From contig BMAT01000236.1 of NCBI GenBank assembly GCA_019649035.1, forward strand, positions 24,624-88,623: a stretch of DNA of 64,000 nt. The letters are read 5' to 3'. Below the pieces are notes generated by a model. That model did no database searches, was not told where the DNA came from, and worked only from the letters and a program-made list of their open reading frames with translations. Position numbers and translations under genes: made by a program. Shown here in pieces: positions 36,984 to 51,079 of the stretch; the first letter of the stretch is position 1; the number at the start of each line of letters is the position of its first letter. This DNA comes from Elysia marginata (Eukaryota > Mollusca > Gastropoda > Plakobranchidae).

Positions 36984-38822
36984 AAGAGCAATGAATCAGG
37001 TGAAGAGTAGCTCTTTAGGTTCATTGTAGCTTGTGAAGTCATTAAGCCTAGATTATACCTAGATGTTACCTTTCCTCAGCAATAAAAGCAGCGGTAGGTC
37101 GATTTTTTCTTCTTATTGATAATTGGCCTCATAAACATGAAAATTAAAGAAATAAGCAAAAGTTAGGTGTTTTGCTTTTAATCCTATTCGATAACTATTT
37201 GAAGAATATGTGAATCAAGGCAAACCAAAAGCGTTTTCTTCTATCCATTTCTAAATTATCTGACTCTAATATAGTTGTAACCGTGGGCACTAAAGTTACC
37301 AGCCCAGTGGCTTAGCTTACATTTCATTTCCGTCTCACGGCATTTTTATACGCTCATGACAATAAAAGTGTGACGACTGCACACGCCCAGGGGTAAGTTA
37401 TTTCAGCGATTATGAGAGGGAGTGTAGGCCAAATTCCAGGATTTTCCCCGAGCTGAGGCTAGTGTCTAGATGCTGACAGGTGCAGTTGGGGAATACCCAA
37501 AATGGGAAATGGTGCAAGTTTGGATGGATTCTCACTTGTCTTGCACGCGGTCTATAAAATATTTAATGGAACAAATTTTTTTACGTTCAAAATATATACA
37601 AAAATTGTGTGTTTGGTTGGATTCTAGCATGCTTTTTGCCGCTGATTTCAAATCTGTACTCAGAATTAAGATTGGGTGAAAAAAATGCATCTTGAAAAAA
37701 TGTTTTGCCTGAGGAAAAGACTCTTGAAGATTCAAAATTAAGCGCTGCGCTTAGATGTCTCCTTCTAACTTTTGTGGCGAAAGAGACGGGACGTATCGGA
37801 TGAAAGTGGGACGTTCTCACTGGGCGCGCGTAAATTATACATAATTATTAGAGACCTTTAGCACACGCACCGTGTCTCACTACGCGTACGTGAATATCGG
37901 AAAAGCAGATCAAGGAAACTATAAAAATAATGAAACCAGTTTCTAAAAATAGACCCACAGACGTTCCCGTATTGTTCACGCGTTGGCTGCTTAAAGTCTG
38001 TATAGTTTCGACAGAAACTTGAAGCGGACTCGTAATGAAAGCGATGTTACTGGGCTGTTACCTTAAAGAAGGTACTGCACACAGAACTAATCGGAGATCA
38101 CTGGGAACTAACAGTGAGCACCTACCACGGATTAATCCACTACTTAGCGTTAACTGCATAGATATTGGATCTCATGTTAATATTTCCGAACCTTGCTTGC
38201 AACCACGTTTTCAATTCTGTCTGAAATTGAAAAAGTTAAAAGGTTTGCAAGTATTTTCTCATTTCAATCATCCTACTGCGAACGACGCTACTTGTGCTCT
38301 CGAAATTTGATCTATTTGGCAAAAGCAAAAATCTGACTCCCGTCGTTGTTTTAACAATCAGAAAAGGGCCATGACTAATGCAGGAGCGCTTGCTTCTGTC
38401 TGAATGTTATCGCCCAGTAAACACTTTCTAACCTGTCATCTTTGAAGTGGAAAACAAATTTGTCTGATCTTATCTCTTGTGTGTCTGAAAGTCTTTGAAT
38501 TCATATTCGTGAGGTTTAGTGGAGTAAATGTGATTTAGTATTCTCTGCAGCTTTTATGGGTGTATGGTGACTTGTTTGATCGTGATATGCAAGCAAATAG
38601 AGAAATGTAATATACATACCTCATAAACAGATAATGCGGTGTAACCTTTTAAAAAACATATTATCTCTAACGGTTTAGAACTACGACATATTGAAGTATC
38701 TAGGTATTTTGCCTGTTGCAAATTTGGTTTGGATATCGGTCAGGAGCTGTACCCACTGTATAATTTTCTAAACAGACCAATTATTTGTTTCGAACGCAAT
38801 TGTAAACATCGATATAACTCGT
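36984..38822. other. AT-rich stretch without a recognisable gene
   Basis: Noncoding by appearance. Frames at 37470-37820 overlap on both strands and resemble nothing known. The frame at 38035-38310 is likewise unrecognised. Confidence 0.45.
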
Positions 38823-39080
38823 TGGACAACATGGCTCAGTGGTTTGTGCGCAGGACTCGTGATTTGGTGGTCGTGTGTTCAATGCCCAACCACGAGTTAT
38901 GTTGCAATGTCCTTTGGAAAGAAATTCCTCAGTCCACCCTCCAGTAAAATGGGTACTGGCCACAGGCAGTGCTTGGTATTTGTGGAATGTAAGTATTTGA
39001 GCGCCTAAGAGGCTGTCATGCTCTGAAATATGAATTGTGTTTGCTTAGGTATATACTGACCTGCTGGGGGAATATATAAA
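38823..39080 (+). mobile_element. tRNA-derived SINE, family 2
   Basis: Box A TGGCTCAGTGG (38832-38842) and box B-like TGTTCAATGCC (38876-38886) start the element. The body CTTTGGAAAGAAATTCCTCA, followed by CAGTCCACC and AAAATGGGTAC (38911-38956), matches the body of the minus-strand SINE at 58740-58972, so both belong to one family. The 3' part runs to about 39080. No clear target duplication was found, suggesting an older copy. Confidence 0.75.
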
Positions 39081-39242
39081 GTCTTAAGACTGCCTACGGC
39101 GGTGGAAGACTTTAATCAATCGAAAAACTTATTTATATTTAGTCGTATATTTACACTTATGAAAAAATGTCATGCCTCCTTTTAAAGCTCTTCATTTAAA
39201 GGGTATAGTTTTACATTTACACTACTAAAACCGCTGGTATGC

Positions 39243-39288
39243 CCGCCTTGTTTTCACGGGAAAATCCGCCTTGTTTTCACGAGAAAAT
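39243..39288. repeat. 23-bp tandem duplication at a SINE target site
   Basis: CCGCCTTGTTTTCACGGG and its following AAAAT (39243-39265) are repeated with one change (CACGAG) at 39266-39288. The SINE inserted just after the second unit, so the last part of this unit recurs again after the SINE at 39552-39564. Confidence 0.85.
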
Positions 39289-39564
39289 TGGGGGCCTAGA
39301 TAGCTCAGTTGGTAGAGGCCTCGCTCCGTGGCCGAGAGGTAGTGGGTTCGAGGGGTTCGAGCCACAGCCGAGCACAGCCCGGGCCCCTACTGGTTGGGTC
39401 GTGTCAGTATAATGTGACCGGCTGAGGCTAAGTCATGGTATCCCCGCTAGTCTCTGGGTGGCAGCCCGTACATTGTCATTGGTACCCAAGCCCTGAGAGC
39501 ACCTTTGAAGTGGCATTGGGCTTGTAAAATATCCTTCAATCAATCAATCAATCACGGGAAAATC
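39277..39564 (+). mobile_element. tRNA-derived SINE, family 1, with target duplication
   Basis: Box A TAGCTCAGTTGG (39301-39312) and box B GGTTCGAGCCA (39354-39364) give a tRNA head. A second GGTTCGAG just upstream of box B is a small internal duplication. The body holds GTGTCAGTATAATGTGAC, shared with the split SINE at 6888-8410, and a TGGCAGCCCG motif. The tail is (TCAA)n at about 39534-39552. The flanks TCACGAGAAAATT (39277-39289) and TCACGGGAAAATC (39552-39564) are the likely target duplication. The box A head and TCAATCAATCAA tail make this a fairly complete copy. Confidence 0.9.
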
Positions 39565-41892
<2,328 letters not shown>

Positions 41893-43207
41893 AATGGTTG
41901 TGTAAATAAGTATGCATAAAAAATATGTTTATATAGAAATTTTAACCAAAAGTTTGAAAATACAATGGCGACTAACATAATTAACAAAGCATGAAACTTA
42001 TATAAGTGTGTAAGTATAAATACAAAAAAATGTTTCACAGTTAAAAGGTGCATCACCTACTTAAACATTTCAGTATATAAATAACACAAGATAGACCTAG
42101 GTAAAACAACAGCCTTATCTAAAAATTCCCTATTAATGAATAACAACAAAATTTGTAAACGGGATTTGATCTGTATTTACTTGCTTGACGCATTCATTTT
42201 TTACCAAAATAGCTTGAAGATCACATTAACTTTGCCTAAATTCAATTACTAATGCCTTGATCTTGTGGAAGTATTGAGTTTGAGAAAGGAATCCTCGCAT
42301 ATAATTACAAAGCGTTCGATCTCAGACCTGTAGGCAGCTTCATCGTTCACATTAACCAAGCCCTGTAAGGTAGTAAAGTATCATCTGCAAACTTTAATAA
42401 GGGTACAAAATCTTCATGAGAACTTTTGCCGTCGGAAGTGTAACCCTTAAATAGTACAGGGACGAAACACATTATTGAGGTGCTCCTGTATTTGTTATAA
42501 CTATAAAAGACTTTGAATCAGAACATTCTACTTATTGTGGACGGTCCGAAAGTAAATCCAGAACCCATTTCATTATTCAGTTGTTAAAACCTAATCTTAT
42601 CAATTTATAAAATTTAATCAAACGGCTAGATCGGATTCAGTTTATGGCTATTGAATGAGTGATAGAAAGAGGTACTAAGCAATTACACGACCTGCATTTG
42701 AACTCGAGACTGTCGAGAGCTAGGTAACATTAGCACTGTTACAGTTGAGATTTATTTGTTGGGGTAGACAATAGAACAGGAGAGTAATCAAAGGTGAAAG
42801 ACAAACCTCAGAGGCTTGCGACCGAAGCACGCCAATACAATCAGCCACATCTATGCTGGAATGAGAATGAAGAGTATGAAGACGTAACACAAACTCTCCT
42901 GTAGGTCATGACAGGTGGAGGTTACTCAGGATAGTATTTAACCTCTCAGGCTGTGTACTGTAGTCGATTAGTCTAGTTGTCTTGTTGGTAACACAGGCTA
43001 TTCAGTGAAAACACAGAAACAGTTTAACTGTAAACCATTTCACGAAGCGAGATAGCCTTTTTTTCCTGATGTCTCATCATGCAATGCAATCGAGAAGTAA
43101 ATCGAGGGTTTATTGATAGCTATAGAGTATTTGTGAAAGCTTAATGTTGCACTTAAAGTTTTTACTGCGTGGCTACCCAGAATAGCCGCAATGAAGAATA
43201 GTCTAAG
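41893..43207. other. AT-rich stretch without a recognisable gene
   Basis: No convincing gene. A box B-like GAGTTCAAATGC on the minus strand near 42700 has no clear box A partner. Confidence 0.45.
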
Positions 43208-43289
43208 AATAATTACAAAAGGCGCAGTAATAATAATAATAATAGTAGTAGTAGCAGTAGTAGTAGAAGTTTTAGTTGTAGTTGTAGTA

Positions 43290-43322
<33 letters not shown>

Positions 43323-43325
43323 ATG

Positions 43326-43359
<34 letters not shown>

Positions 43360-43366
43360 TAGTAAC

Positions 43367-43399
<33 letters not shown>

Positions 43400-43400
43400 T
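43208..43400. repeat. Compound (TAA)/(TAG) microsatellite at a LINE 3' end
   Basis: Blocks of AAT, AGT and mixed triplets run for about 190 bp. The part next to the LINE (about 43320-43400) reads TTA/ATT in the LINE's sense and is best explained as its simple-repeat 3' tail, which has since expanded and changed. Confidence 0.9.
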
Positions 43401-44640
43401 AGTTTATTTTACACCGTTTTCTCTCAATAGGAGCTTAAAGCTCTTTACATAAAATCTTAACAATATTAGTTTGAAATTTTTTATGTATATCATTTATTTA
43501 AAAATATCTAGCTATAAAGATTAAAGCGTAGATAGATATGAACCAACCATTAAAAGCATATATAGATAATCATGGACACTATAGTGTTCATATAGTGCAC
43601 ATCTCTAAAACCGCTATAGAAATAAATTCTTCAAAACAAAAAGCTGTCAACGTTACTTGAAATTTAAGCTTCTCCGAAAGATAGAAAAGAAATTAATTCT
43701 CAAAAGCTATGGAAAAAAAGGTGAGAATTCCAATTAGATTTAAAGGATGGCAGCATCTTTGTACTTTGAAATGGTCTGGAAGATTGTTCCATATTTCAAC
43801 TCCTTGATAAGAAAAGGCTCTTTGGCCTTACCTCTTCATTTTGAATCTTGGTTTATAAAGAGCGTTTTTCGAAGAAGATCTGAAATTTCGTGTAGGAACA
43901 TACAGCTTGATTGAATCTTTCAAAAAGTTAGGAAATTGCTGATCGTTATGGCACTGAAAGGCAAGGGATGGGATTTTGTAAGGTATGCGTGGTGCAATTG
44001 GCAATCAATGTAGATCTTTCAAAAGAGTGAGATGCGGCCTTTTTATTATTTCATAATGAGCCAGCAGAGTTATTTATACTTTTTTTTGTAATTGCTTGAG
44101 TGTGTCTTCAGTAGCACCAGCCAAAAAGGAATTGCAATAGTCTAGTGTTGATAATACCAGAGCACAAGTTGGTATGTTTGCACTTTCTTTTGTTAAATAA
44201 TCTATTTTAGTTCTACGAAGTTCTACATAGCAAACCTTTTTTATGAGATATTTGATCATCTTAGGTAAGATTAGAGTTTTAAAAACTTCCAGGTTTTTTA
44301 TCTTCTCAGAAATCAGAATATTTTCATCACACAGTTCGAAATATCAAATACCAAATGATCTTGCTTGACTTGGTGTGCCAACAGTCATGATCTCTGTCTT
44401 GTCCCCATTAAGTTTTTTTAACACCCAGGCCAAGACTTCACTTATAACTATATTTCTGAGTAGAGTTACATAAGCCGGTAAAATAATCAATTTTTAAGTA
44501 TTTATACAACTGGATGTTGTCAGCATATAAATGATAATGAAAACCATGTTTCGCAATGTTAGTAGAAATTCATTGTGAATATAACGAGAACAGACCAGAA
44601 CGAGTCAGTAGGATAAATAATCTCCCAGGGCTGGCTAGAA
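43400..44640 (-). mobile_element. Truncated non-LTR retrotransposon (LINE), L2/CR1-like
   Basis: Read on the minus strand, the 3' half of a reverse transcriptase is recognisable in order. First comes a HLYADNIQLY catalytic motif (YADD in active elements; 44510-44535), with its second aspartate changed to asparagine. LNGDKTEIMTVGTPSQ follows (about 44370-44420), then LVLSTLDYCNSFLAG (about 44110-44160), then HWLPI-like, FRSSSKNAL and WNNLPD stretches (about 43780-44030). The 3' end has TTTATGTAAAGAGCTTTAAG (43435-43455) and a TTA repeat tail, typical of L2-like LINEs. The frame shifts and contains stops, so the copy is dead and is 5'-truncated near 44640. Confidence 0.85.
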
Positions 44641-47600
44641 GCTATTCTTCTTTCGTATTGGTGCTGTTATCACTTTGCAAGCTATAGAGCTGTCAGCAGT
44701 AAAAGACCACCTATAGGGTGTAAAATGTCTTTCATTTTAGCTTGGCGAAAGAATTCATTTCGTATTGAATTAAAAAGTTGAAAACAGTCGTCTAAAAATC
44801 AAACTGTCTGTTAACTGCGCAAAATGCCACTCTGAATGCGATGTTTGTAGCAGAGTTTTGAGTGTGTCCGTTTGACTGCCTGCAATCCATAACATCCCCT
44901 TGAAAACAGTTGCCTCTACCTGTCTCGCCAGCCACCACTGCCGCTGTTTGTACTAAAGAGATCCCGATATTGGACAATAGTCAGCATAGCATTACGTATA
45001 CCATCTTGCATGCACAGCAATGTCTTGGTGCATCGTGCACTTTCTGTGACATCACCACACAAAGATAAACTACATTCGCTATGTGGTAAATTAAAGTTAG
45101 TGTTTGGCAAAGTGGTATCTAAAAAAGACACAGGTGTTGTTTATTTAGTCTTTATAAGTTAGTTAACAAAAGAAACACTATTCTGGTTTGGTTTTCCAAA
45201 ATTCTTTCTGTCGATTCAGTGGTTGTTGCACAATAATTGTAATACAGCAGGATGTCTTACCTCGCTTTGAGATCTACTTTTCAAACAAGTAGAAAAAAGT
45301 TGAAATAATGTTTTTTGCTTTACTTTCAAATATAAGATATATACGGCAATATGGGGAGAAATTGTCATCTACATTATTTATTCATCTATACTTTCTATAA
45401 CAACCATTTATGGAGGCCAACAAGTAAGTATTGTTTGAGAACCCAAGTATATGGACAATGTTTAATCGCATAGAAAGTTTACCTCTACCGTACTGAAAAT
45501 ATCAGGCTCCGGAAAAACACAGATGAGAGACCTAGAGCGTTCAAGCACATTTATCCACATGTGCAGGAGTTCTTCGCACTATATGCTCAGCGGCTGGTTT
45601 CACATTGTTGTCTAGAATTTAAATTTGACTCAGTCTGGTTGAAGATTTCGTAAATAAAAATAACTCACAATGTCGCAAAACAAGTACGATAGATAAAACT
45701 CAAACTTCCAAACTTTCTTACATTTTGACACATTCCCGATCTCCTGAATTCTAAACCTTGAAAGTGAAGAATAAAATGAACTAAATTTCCTATGAGGTAC
45801 AGTTGCAATTACATGCTTACGAGAAATGATAGACTTCGGTATACCAGCTATTATCCTATTCACAAAGCTGAAAATGCCAAAGAGGTATGAGATATGTTGT
45901 TTGTTTAATTTTGAAGCTAATTCTGGAGGGTAAGTGTAAATGGGACTTGGTGCCATTCCGATGCGGAAGATGTCTTTAAATATCGGTTGGAAATTTGGCT
46001 TTTATTTCCCCTTATCAACTTTGTACGAACTTTGTAAACAATAAATTACATAGTAGCAGGTTCTTCAGCACATATGCGTAGACTATTGTTTCGCAATTGC
46101 TCACAAAATGTTCATATATCAAAGGTCACTAGAATCTCTTTCCCTTTTGATTTTGTATTAAGTGTTGTTCGATGAAATTTCGCAAAAAGCGTTGAGCATG
46201 CAAATCTTGAATTGTTGTTTAGAAAATTTTCTTTTCTTCCATCTGATCAGTTTATCTAACTGAGAAGACGAGCACGACTTGTATATTCAGAATGATACCT
46301 GGGCAAGCGACGGCAGTTTCCAAATACATAGCCAGTTTTGTACACCGTGAATTGATCAATTTTTTTCTTTTCTTGTCTACGTCTTACTTGTAGATCTCTA
46401 TTTTGCTTGTCGCCGTACATTTTAGGATACATATTGCATATATGCATTTGTCGAGAAATTCGGCAATTGACAAGAGTATGTATCAAGTACAGAAAGCTGT
46501 GTTTATCCCATCAATTTTTCTTGTAAAATACCATAATATGCAGTCTATCTAAAATTTTGTTTGAGTTATGTAAACTAGCATATCAGTTATATTTGCTTGA
46601 AAAGTGCCAGTAGTTGTAAATGGTTAAGTAAATAAACTGGATGCTTGCAGTTTAGAGTTATATTGAAATAAATTATGTTTCCCAAAAGAACTGGTTTTTG
46701 TGCTGGAAAGAGAAGAGCACCATTATTATCTAACTATCAATATCGCAGCATGTCACTGCTCTACCCATCAGATTATTAAAAGCCGGATAAAATTTGCAAA
46801 TAGTGTAAACAAAAAAACCCAAATGCCAAGCATTTACAATTTTTCCAGCGGCACATTTGTTTGTTTAGCTGGATTCAAGGTAGAGTTTTTCCACAGCTTC
46901 ACTGATTTTTTTTTCTAATTCGCGTCTTCCTGTGCCAACTAAGCAATTCAAGAGTGACATCTATTTCTCTGATGCCGATTCAACTTTCGATGAATTTAAT
47001 TTCAGGCTTAAGAATACTACTTTGAGGAGATAACCTTTTCCCTTTCAAACTGTAAGCATGATTATGATTACATTATATTCTTATCTTAGTTTAAGCGCTA
47101 AGAGTAAATTAAAGTTTTTAGATTTAAAATAATGTTAAGCAATGTCACATAGGGGCCTACTTTTTAACCTGATCGCTAAATCATTTTTCATCGTGAAATA
47201 AATTTTACAGAGTGTCAAGAAGTGATTGGGGTGGGGGAAGATGAAAAATGTTACATTTTACCATCTGTTGTGAGCTATTCAACACCCGATGTAAGAAAAG
47301 GTTTTTAAAAAAAACGCTCTCAAAGCCGTATCAGTTAACTCGACTTGAATACTAACCTGAAGTTGATACCGTAAAAACGTAAAGAGATATAGGGCATCAA
47401 TCACGATCCATCCAACAGAACTAAGTTGTCTTTTTTGGGTATAAGCCACCAAAAAGACATTTAAAACCTTTCGTTTATTGATGCAGCGTATTGGTTTAAT
47501 GAAGTATACTGCCATCAAAGATACTATTGATATGGTTCATTTCCCAGTTGAACTCAAAGGTAATACTCGCATACACATTAATAATCAAAGGCTTTACGCT

Positions 47601-48735
47601 ACGCACAAGTCTCGGTTATGTGAATTGATCCTGTAAGTGTTCTGTTTTCTTCGTTTACTCTATTAGGATTTAACGGAATGACATAGGTGACTATCAAAAA
47701 AGGTGGTATCCTAATGCGCTGAAAACAGGGGCACCAAGAACGTCCTTTTTTTTATTTCATTTTTTTTCCTCTCGTGGTCAATGTTTGAGGATGACTGAAA
47801 ATATCGTGCCAGTCAGAGCTGTGTCTGACTATTCTTTAGTACAGGACTACAGCAGCTGTTTAGGCATGCATAATTATAGTACTGGTCATAGATTATTAGA
47901 AAGTGATTTGGATATGAGACTGTTAAAATGAGTAATTGCAGGAATACAATTACCTTTTTATTAATGCGTAAAGTGACATTAGAAATCCCTTAAACCAACC
48001 TGGTTATAGCCGATTAATCCAGTGGTCCCTAAACTATCATTGGCACACGGCATATCCATGTTGACAAAAAGCTTAAATATCAGGCACTTGGTAATAATAT
48101 CGGTGGTAACTTGGGGATACCTTTCCCACTTTCGACCCCGGCCTGATATCCCTTATATCTCTTGGGAGTCCAGCGTGTGGAGAGTGGGCTACTGTTGGCT
48201 CCCTGTTCCAGACTGTGTCAACACAAAGGCATGGTCAGTAATGGCCAAGGATTGCTTTCATTCACTACGGCCAATGTTTGTAATCTGATAGTCCTATTGG
48301 AGAGCAGTTGTCTTCGCCAGAGACTATACGCGTTCCACCAACAGTGAACTTTGGAAGCAGCTTTGGTACCTCTTTACTTACAGTGCTTTGGGATATTATT
48401 TTCTTCTGCGACCCACGTAATTAGATATTTTGCTCAATTAAAAACACCAATTACATAGAATTGTTTGAAAAAGTGTTAACTTTGAAATATTAAGAAAGCA
48501 AAGTGTTTGCATAGTTGTATTGGTATTTTAAAAGTCTTTAAACGTCTAGTAACAAATATAAAGATTAGTCATGCTTTAGATTTTGTAGCTGACAGTGAAA
48601 TATTTTATAGTACCAACCTAAACCTTTGTGGCCCTTTTTGCTCAAACTTGTTCACAACGCAGTAAAATAGTAGTTCAGTTTCCGGTATAGTCTAGCTAAT
48701 TAAGTTGTCACAAGACAAGTTTTGTTACACTTTGC
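44641..48735. other. Mostly unassigned DNA with two unrecognised frames
   Basis: Apart from the patch at 44792-45131, the longest frame is a minus-strand 108-residue frame at 45630-45956, which begins MAPSPIYTYPPELASK and has fairly balanced composition. I do not recognise it, and it has no supporting splice or promoter signal. A plus-strand frame at 48022-48288 is open for 88 codons in slightly GC-richer DNA and is also unrecognised. Confidence 0.4.
44792..45131 (-). other. Coding-like patch upstream of the LINE, not recognised
   Basis: Two overlapping minus-strand frames (44916-45131 and 44792-44977) lie in GC-richer DNA, with cysteine-containing, well-mixed composition (for example CTKTLLCMQDGIRNAM). 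They adjoin the LINE's 5' truncation point but do not resemble LINE proteins. They could be an old exon or another element. There is no family assignment. Confidence 0.25.
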
Positions 48736-48806
48736 CTGCCTGTCTGTCTGTCTGCCTGTCTTTCTGTCTGTCTCTCTCTCTGTCTCTCTATCTCTCTTTC
48801 TCTCTT
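48736..48806. repeat. (TGTC)n/(TC)n microsatellite
   Basis: Compound pyrimidine-rich repeat starting CCTGCCTGTCTGTCTGTCTG and grading into CT dinucleotides. Confidence 0.95.
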
Positions 48807-48959
48807 TAAGTGTAGAGGACACAGCAAAGACCAGAGATTTGTACAAATAGTGTAATATCTTCAAATATCAGTCTTTTGTAGACTCGATTGAGGTCTCAGC
48901 TTTTTTAGTTCCACTTGCTTGATGCGCCTCGATCTGTCTAAAATAATTTTTTTTTAAAG

Positions 48960-49215
48960 TGTGCGACGCCCTGGTCGACTAGTCGATCCTCGAATTTCAG
49001 TGAGGTAAATCTGGGGCTATGATTCGTGTCATGGCTGGTTGATGTTCCTCATTAGGAAAAGACCCAGACCCTCCCGTTACATGCAGTGAAAAATCTCGTC
49101 AGTCTCACAGAGTAGCGCGCTGTTAGAAAAGACTCCTATCTTGAGTTCAAAAGATGCACTAGTTGGAAATCGTCCACTGGGAAATCCATCTAAAGCTTTT
49201 AGACGATTTCAGAGA
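48960..49215 (-). repeat. Coding-like repeat, member 1 (partner 63240-63495)
   Basis: The plus-strand text GCAGTGAAAAATCTCGTCAG (from 49084) and the 68 bp around 49141-49209 align without gaps to 63362 onward and 63419-63487. On the minus strand the aligned part reads ALDGFPSGRFPT here and ALLGFQSGHLPT in the partner. Differences at the shared residues fall at third codon positions, which suggests descent from a protein-coding sequence. The protein family is unknown and the frame is not open throughout. Confidence 0.5.
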
Positions 49216-51079
49216 AGGAATATATATATTTCCACTTGCGGAGGCCCATTTATTAAACTACTTTATAAAAATCGCAGGCATGCGAAACAGCAGAAAAGCA
49301 GAATGTGAAACCCTTGGCATTCAAAAATAACATAATTATTATCGAACCCTAAATGTTTTGTCTAAAAAAGCGAGCGTTGCTACTTGTCCCCCAAACGACT
49401 ACTCACCACTCACGCCTAACACACTGCAAATTACACGTTTTTTATGCTTTTTTTAAATAAAGGCTTTCGTCTATAATACTGTTCATTTCTCACAAGGTTA
49501 TTACCATATTTAGAGTAGCCTACGTTTATTAAAAAGCTTTTTTGAAAAATATGGTCTTAAAATCTAAAATAGCCGCTGTCCGCTCAAACTTGCGATTGGT
49601 GACCGCTGAAACTAAAGTCGCCCACTCAATAGAAGACTTTTGGCTGAGGTTTTATTTTATTGACGGGAATTCACCACTCAGCTACCTAAAGATTGATTTG
49701 GGATAGGTTGTTTTTTCCCTAAGCAAGACCTGATTGGAAATCCTTATTGCAAGGAAAAATGGTTAGGCTACGCATCTTAATGGAAAAAGCCTTCTTCCTT
49801 TGTCAAATATATTGTATAAGGATAAAGAGAGAGAAGAGCATGGAGAGTTGAGAAAAATAGAGCTGATGCAGCCAGGCGTATTTCTTAACAATGTAACATT
49901 ATGCGGCGCAAAATGTTTGGTCAACGATTTTTTCATATAGCTTTTTAGAGTTCACTTACAATATCTCTATTTGGCATGGGTCGTTGAATCAATGTGCCTT
50001 TACAGATACATTTTTTTTTTTTTTGCCTCCGATCATTTTTTTCTGATTTCTTAAACAAATCTTTGTTAAATATTTGACAACATGCTGTGCCACAACAAGC
50101 AAAGAAAGAGTTTACAGCATTGATTAACATTTGTTTAGAATTTTTTGTTCCGCATACGTGCATTTAATTTAAACGTAGTGTCTATCTTGTAATATTTTTT
50201 TTTATTTTGCCCATAGTACAACTCAATTCATCTCTTCTGGGATATTTATTTCTATTTAAAAAACAAACAATGGGAAATAAATGCCTATATTTTACTTGGT
50301 TAGAAATGCATATTGTTGTCTTATTCAGCAAAGCCATGGCACTCAGGCTGCCACAGTAAGATAATAGACAGTCACGATTGTATGCGGCATAATGCCACCT
50401 TGTCTTGCAGAAAACAAAAGCGTAGTTAATGTAAGCGAAATAACGTCTTGTAACCTAGCTCATCTATGATACCATAAAGTCACTTTGAGCCACTGCTGTG
50501 CTATAACCTCTTCGTACTGTATTGTTAAATTATAAAATGTAGAACTAAAGAAGAAAGGGACTTAAACCGAAAGACCGCTCGAAATAAGAAATACACCAGT
50601 TTATAAAACATCTTCTCAAGATTGCACATAAAATAAACAAAGGAGCTTAAAATAGAATAAGGATTTTCCCTGAAATTCATGCTTGAAAAAACGCAATATG
50701 AATCAACTAACTGAGTTAGCTGATTTTATCGTAATAAAAGGCCCTTTATTCCTTGATAACTTGGAAAAGTATGTTTTTCTCTACTCGTTTTTCGCATTAA
50801 AAGACAAGGAAGATTTTTAGGTAAACAGCACTGATGACCGAAAAGAAATAAAGGAATACCTTCAATATTGAATTTTTTTAAGGTAGCCTACACTGCTTTG
50901 AAGAAAATTACGTGTTGTCTCATTTTGTTTGTATGGGTGGTGTTAGATTCTTCCAAGTTTTATTGTGTTTATTTCTATTTCAAATATTTTCTTGTCTCAG
51001 AAGGTTGTCAGGTGTCATTTGGCGAAAGGCTTTCAACATCCGCTTCAGCTTATTGGAGTCTCTGTCGCTATCTTGCATT
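49216..51079. other. AT-rich stretch without a recognisable gene
   Basis: No supportable feature. Overlapping short frames near 50868-51184 run into the first block of copy B and have no family resemblance. Confidence 0.5.

Noticed and set aside
43191-43430. 79-residue Ile/Val-rich frame
   Set aside because: Translation of the compound TAA/TAG microsatellite.
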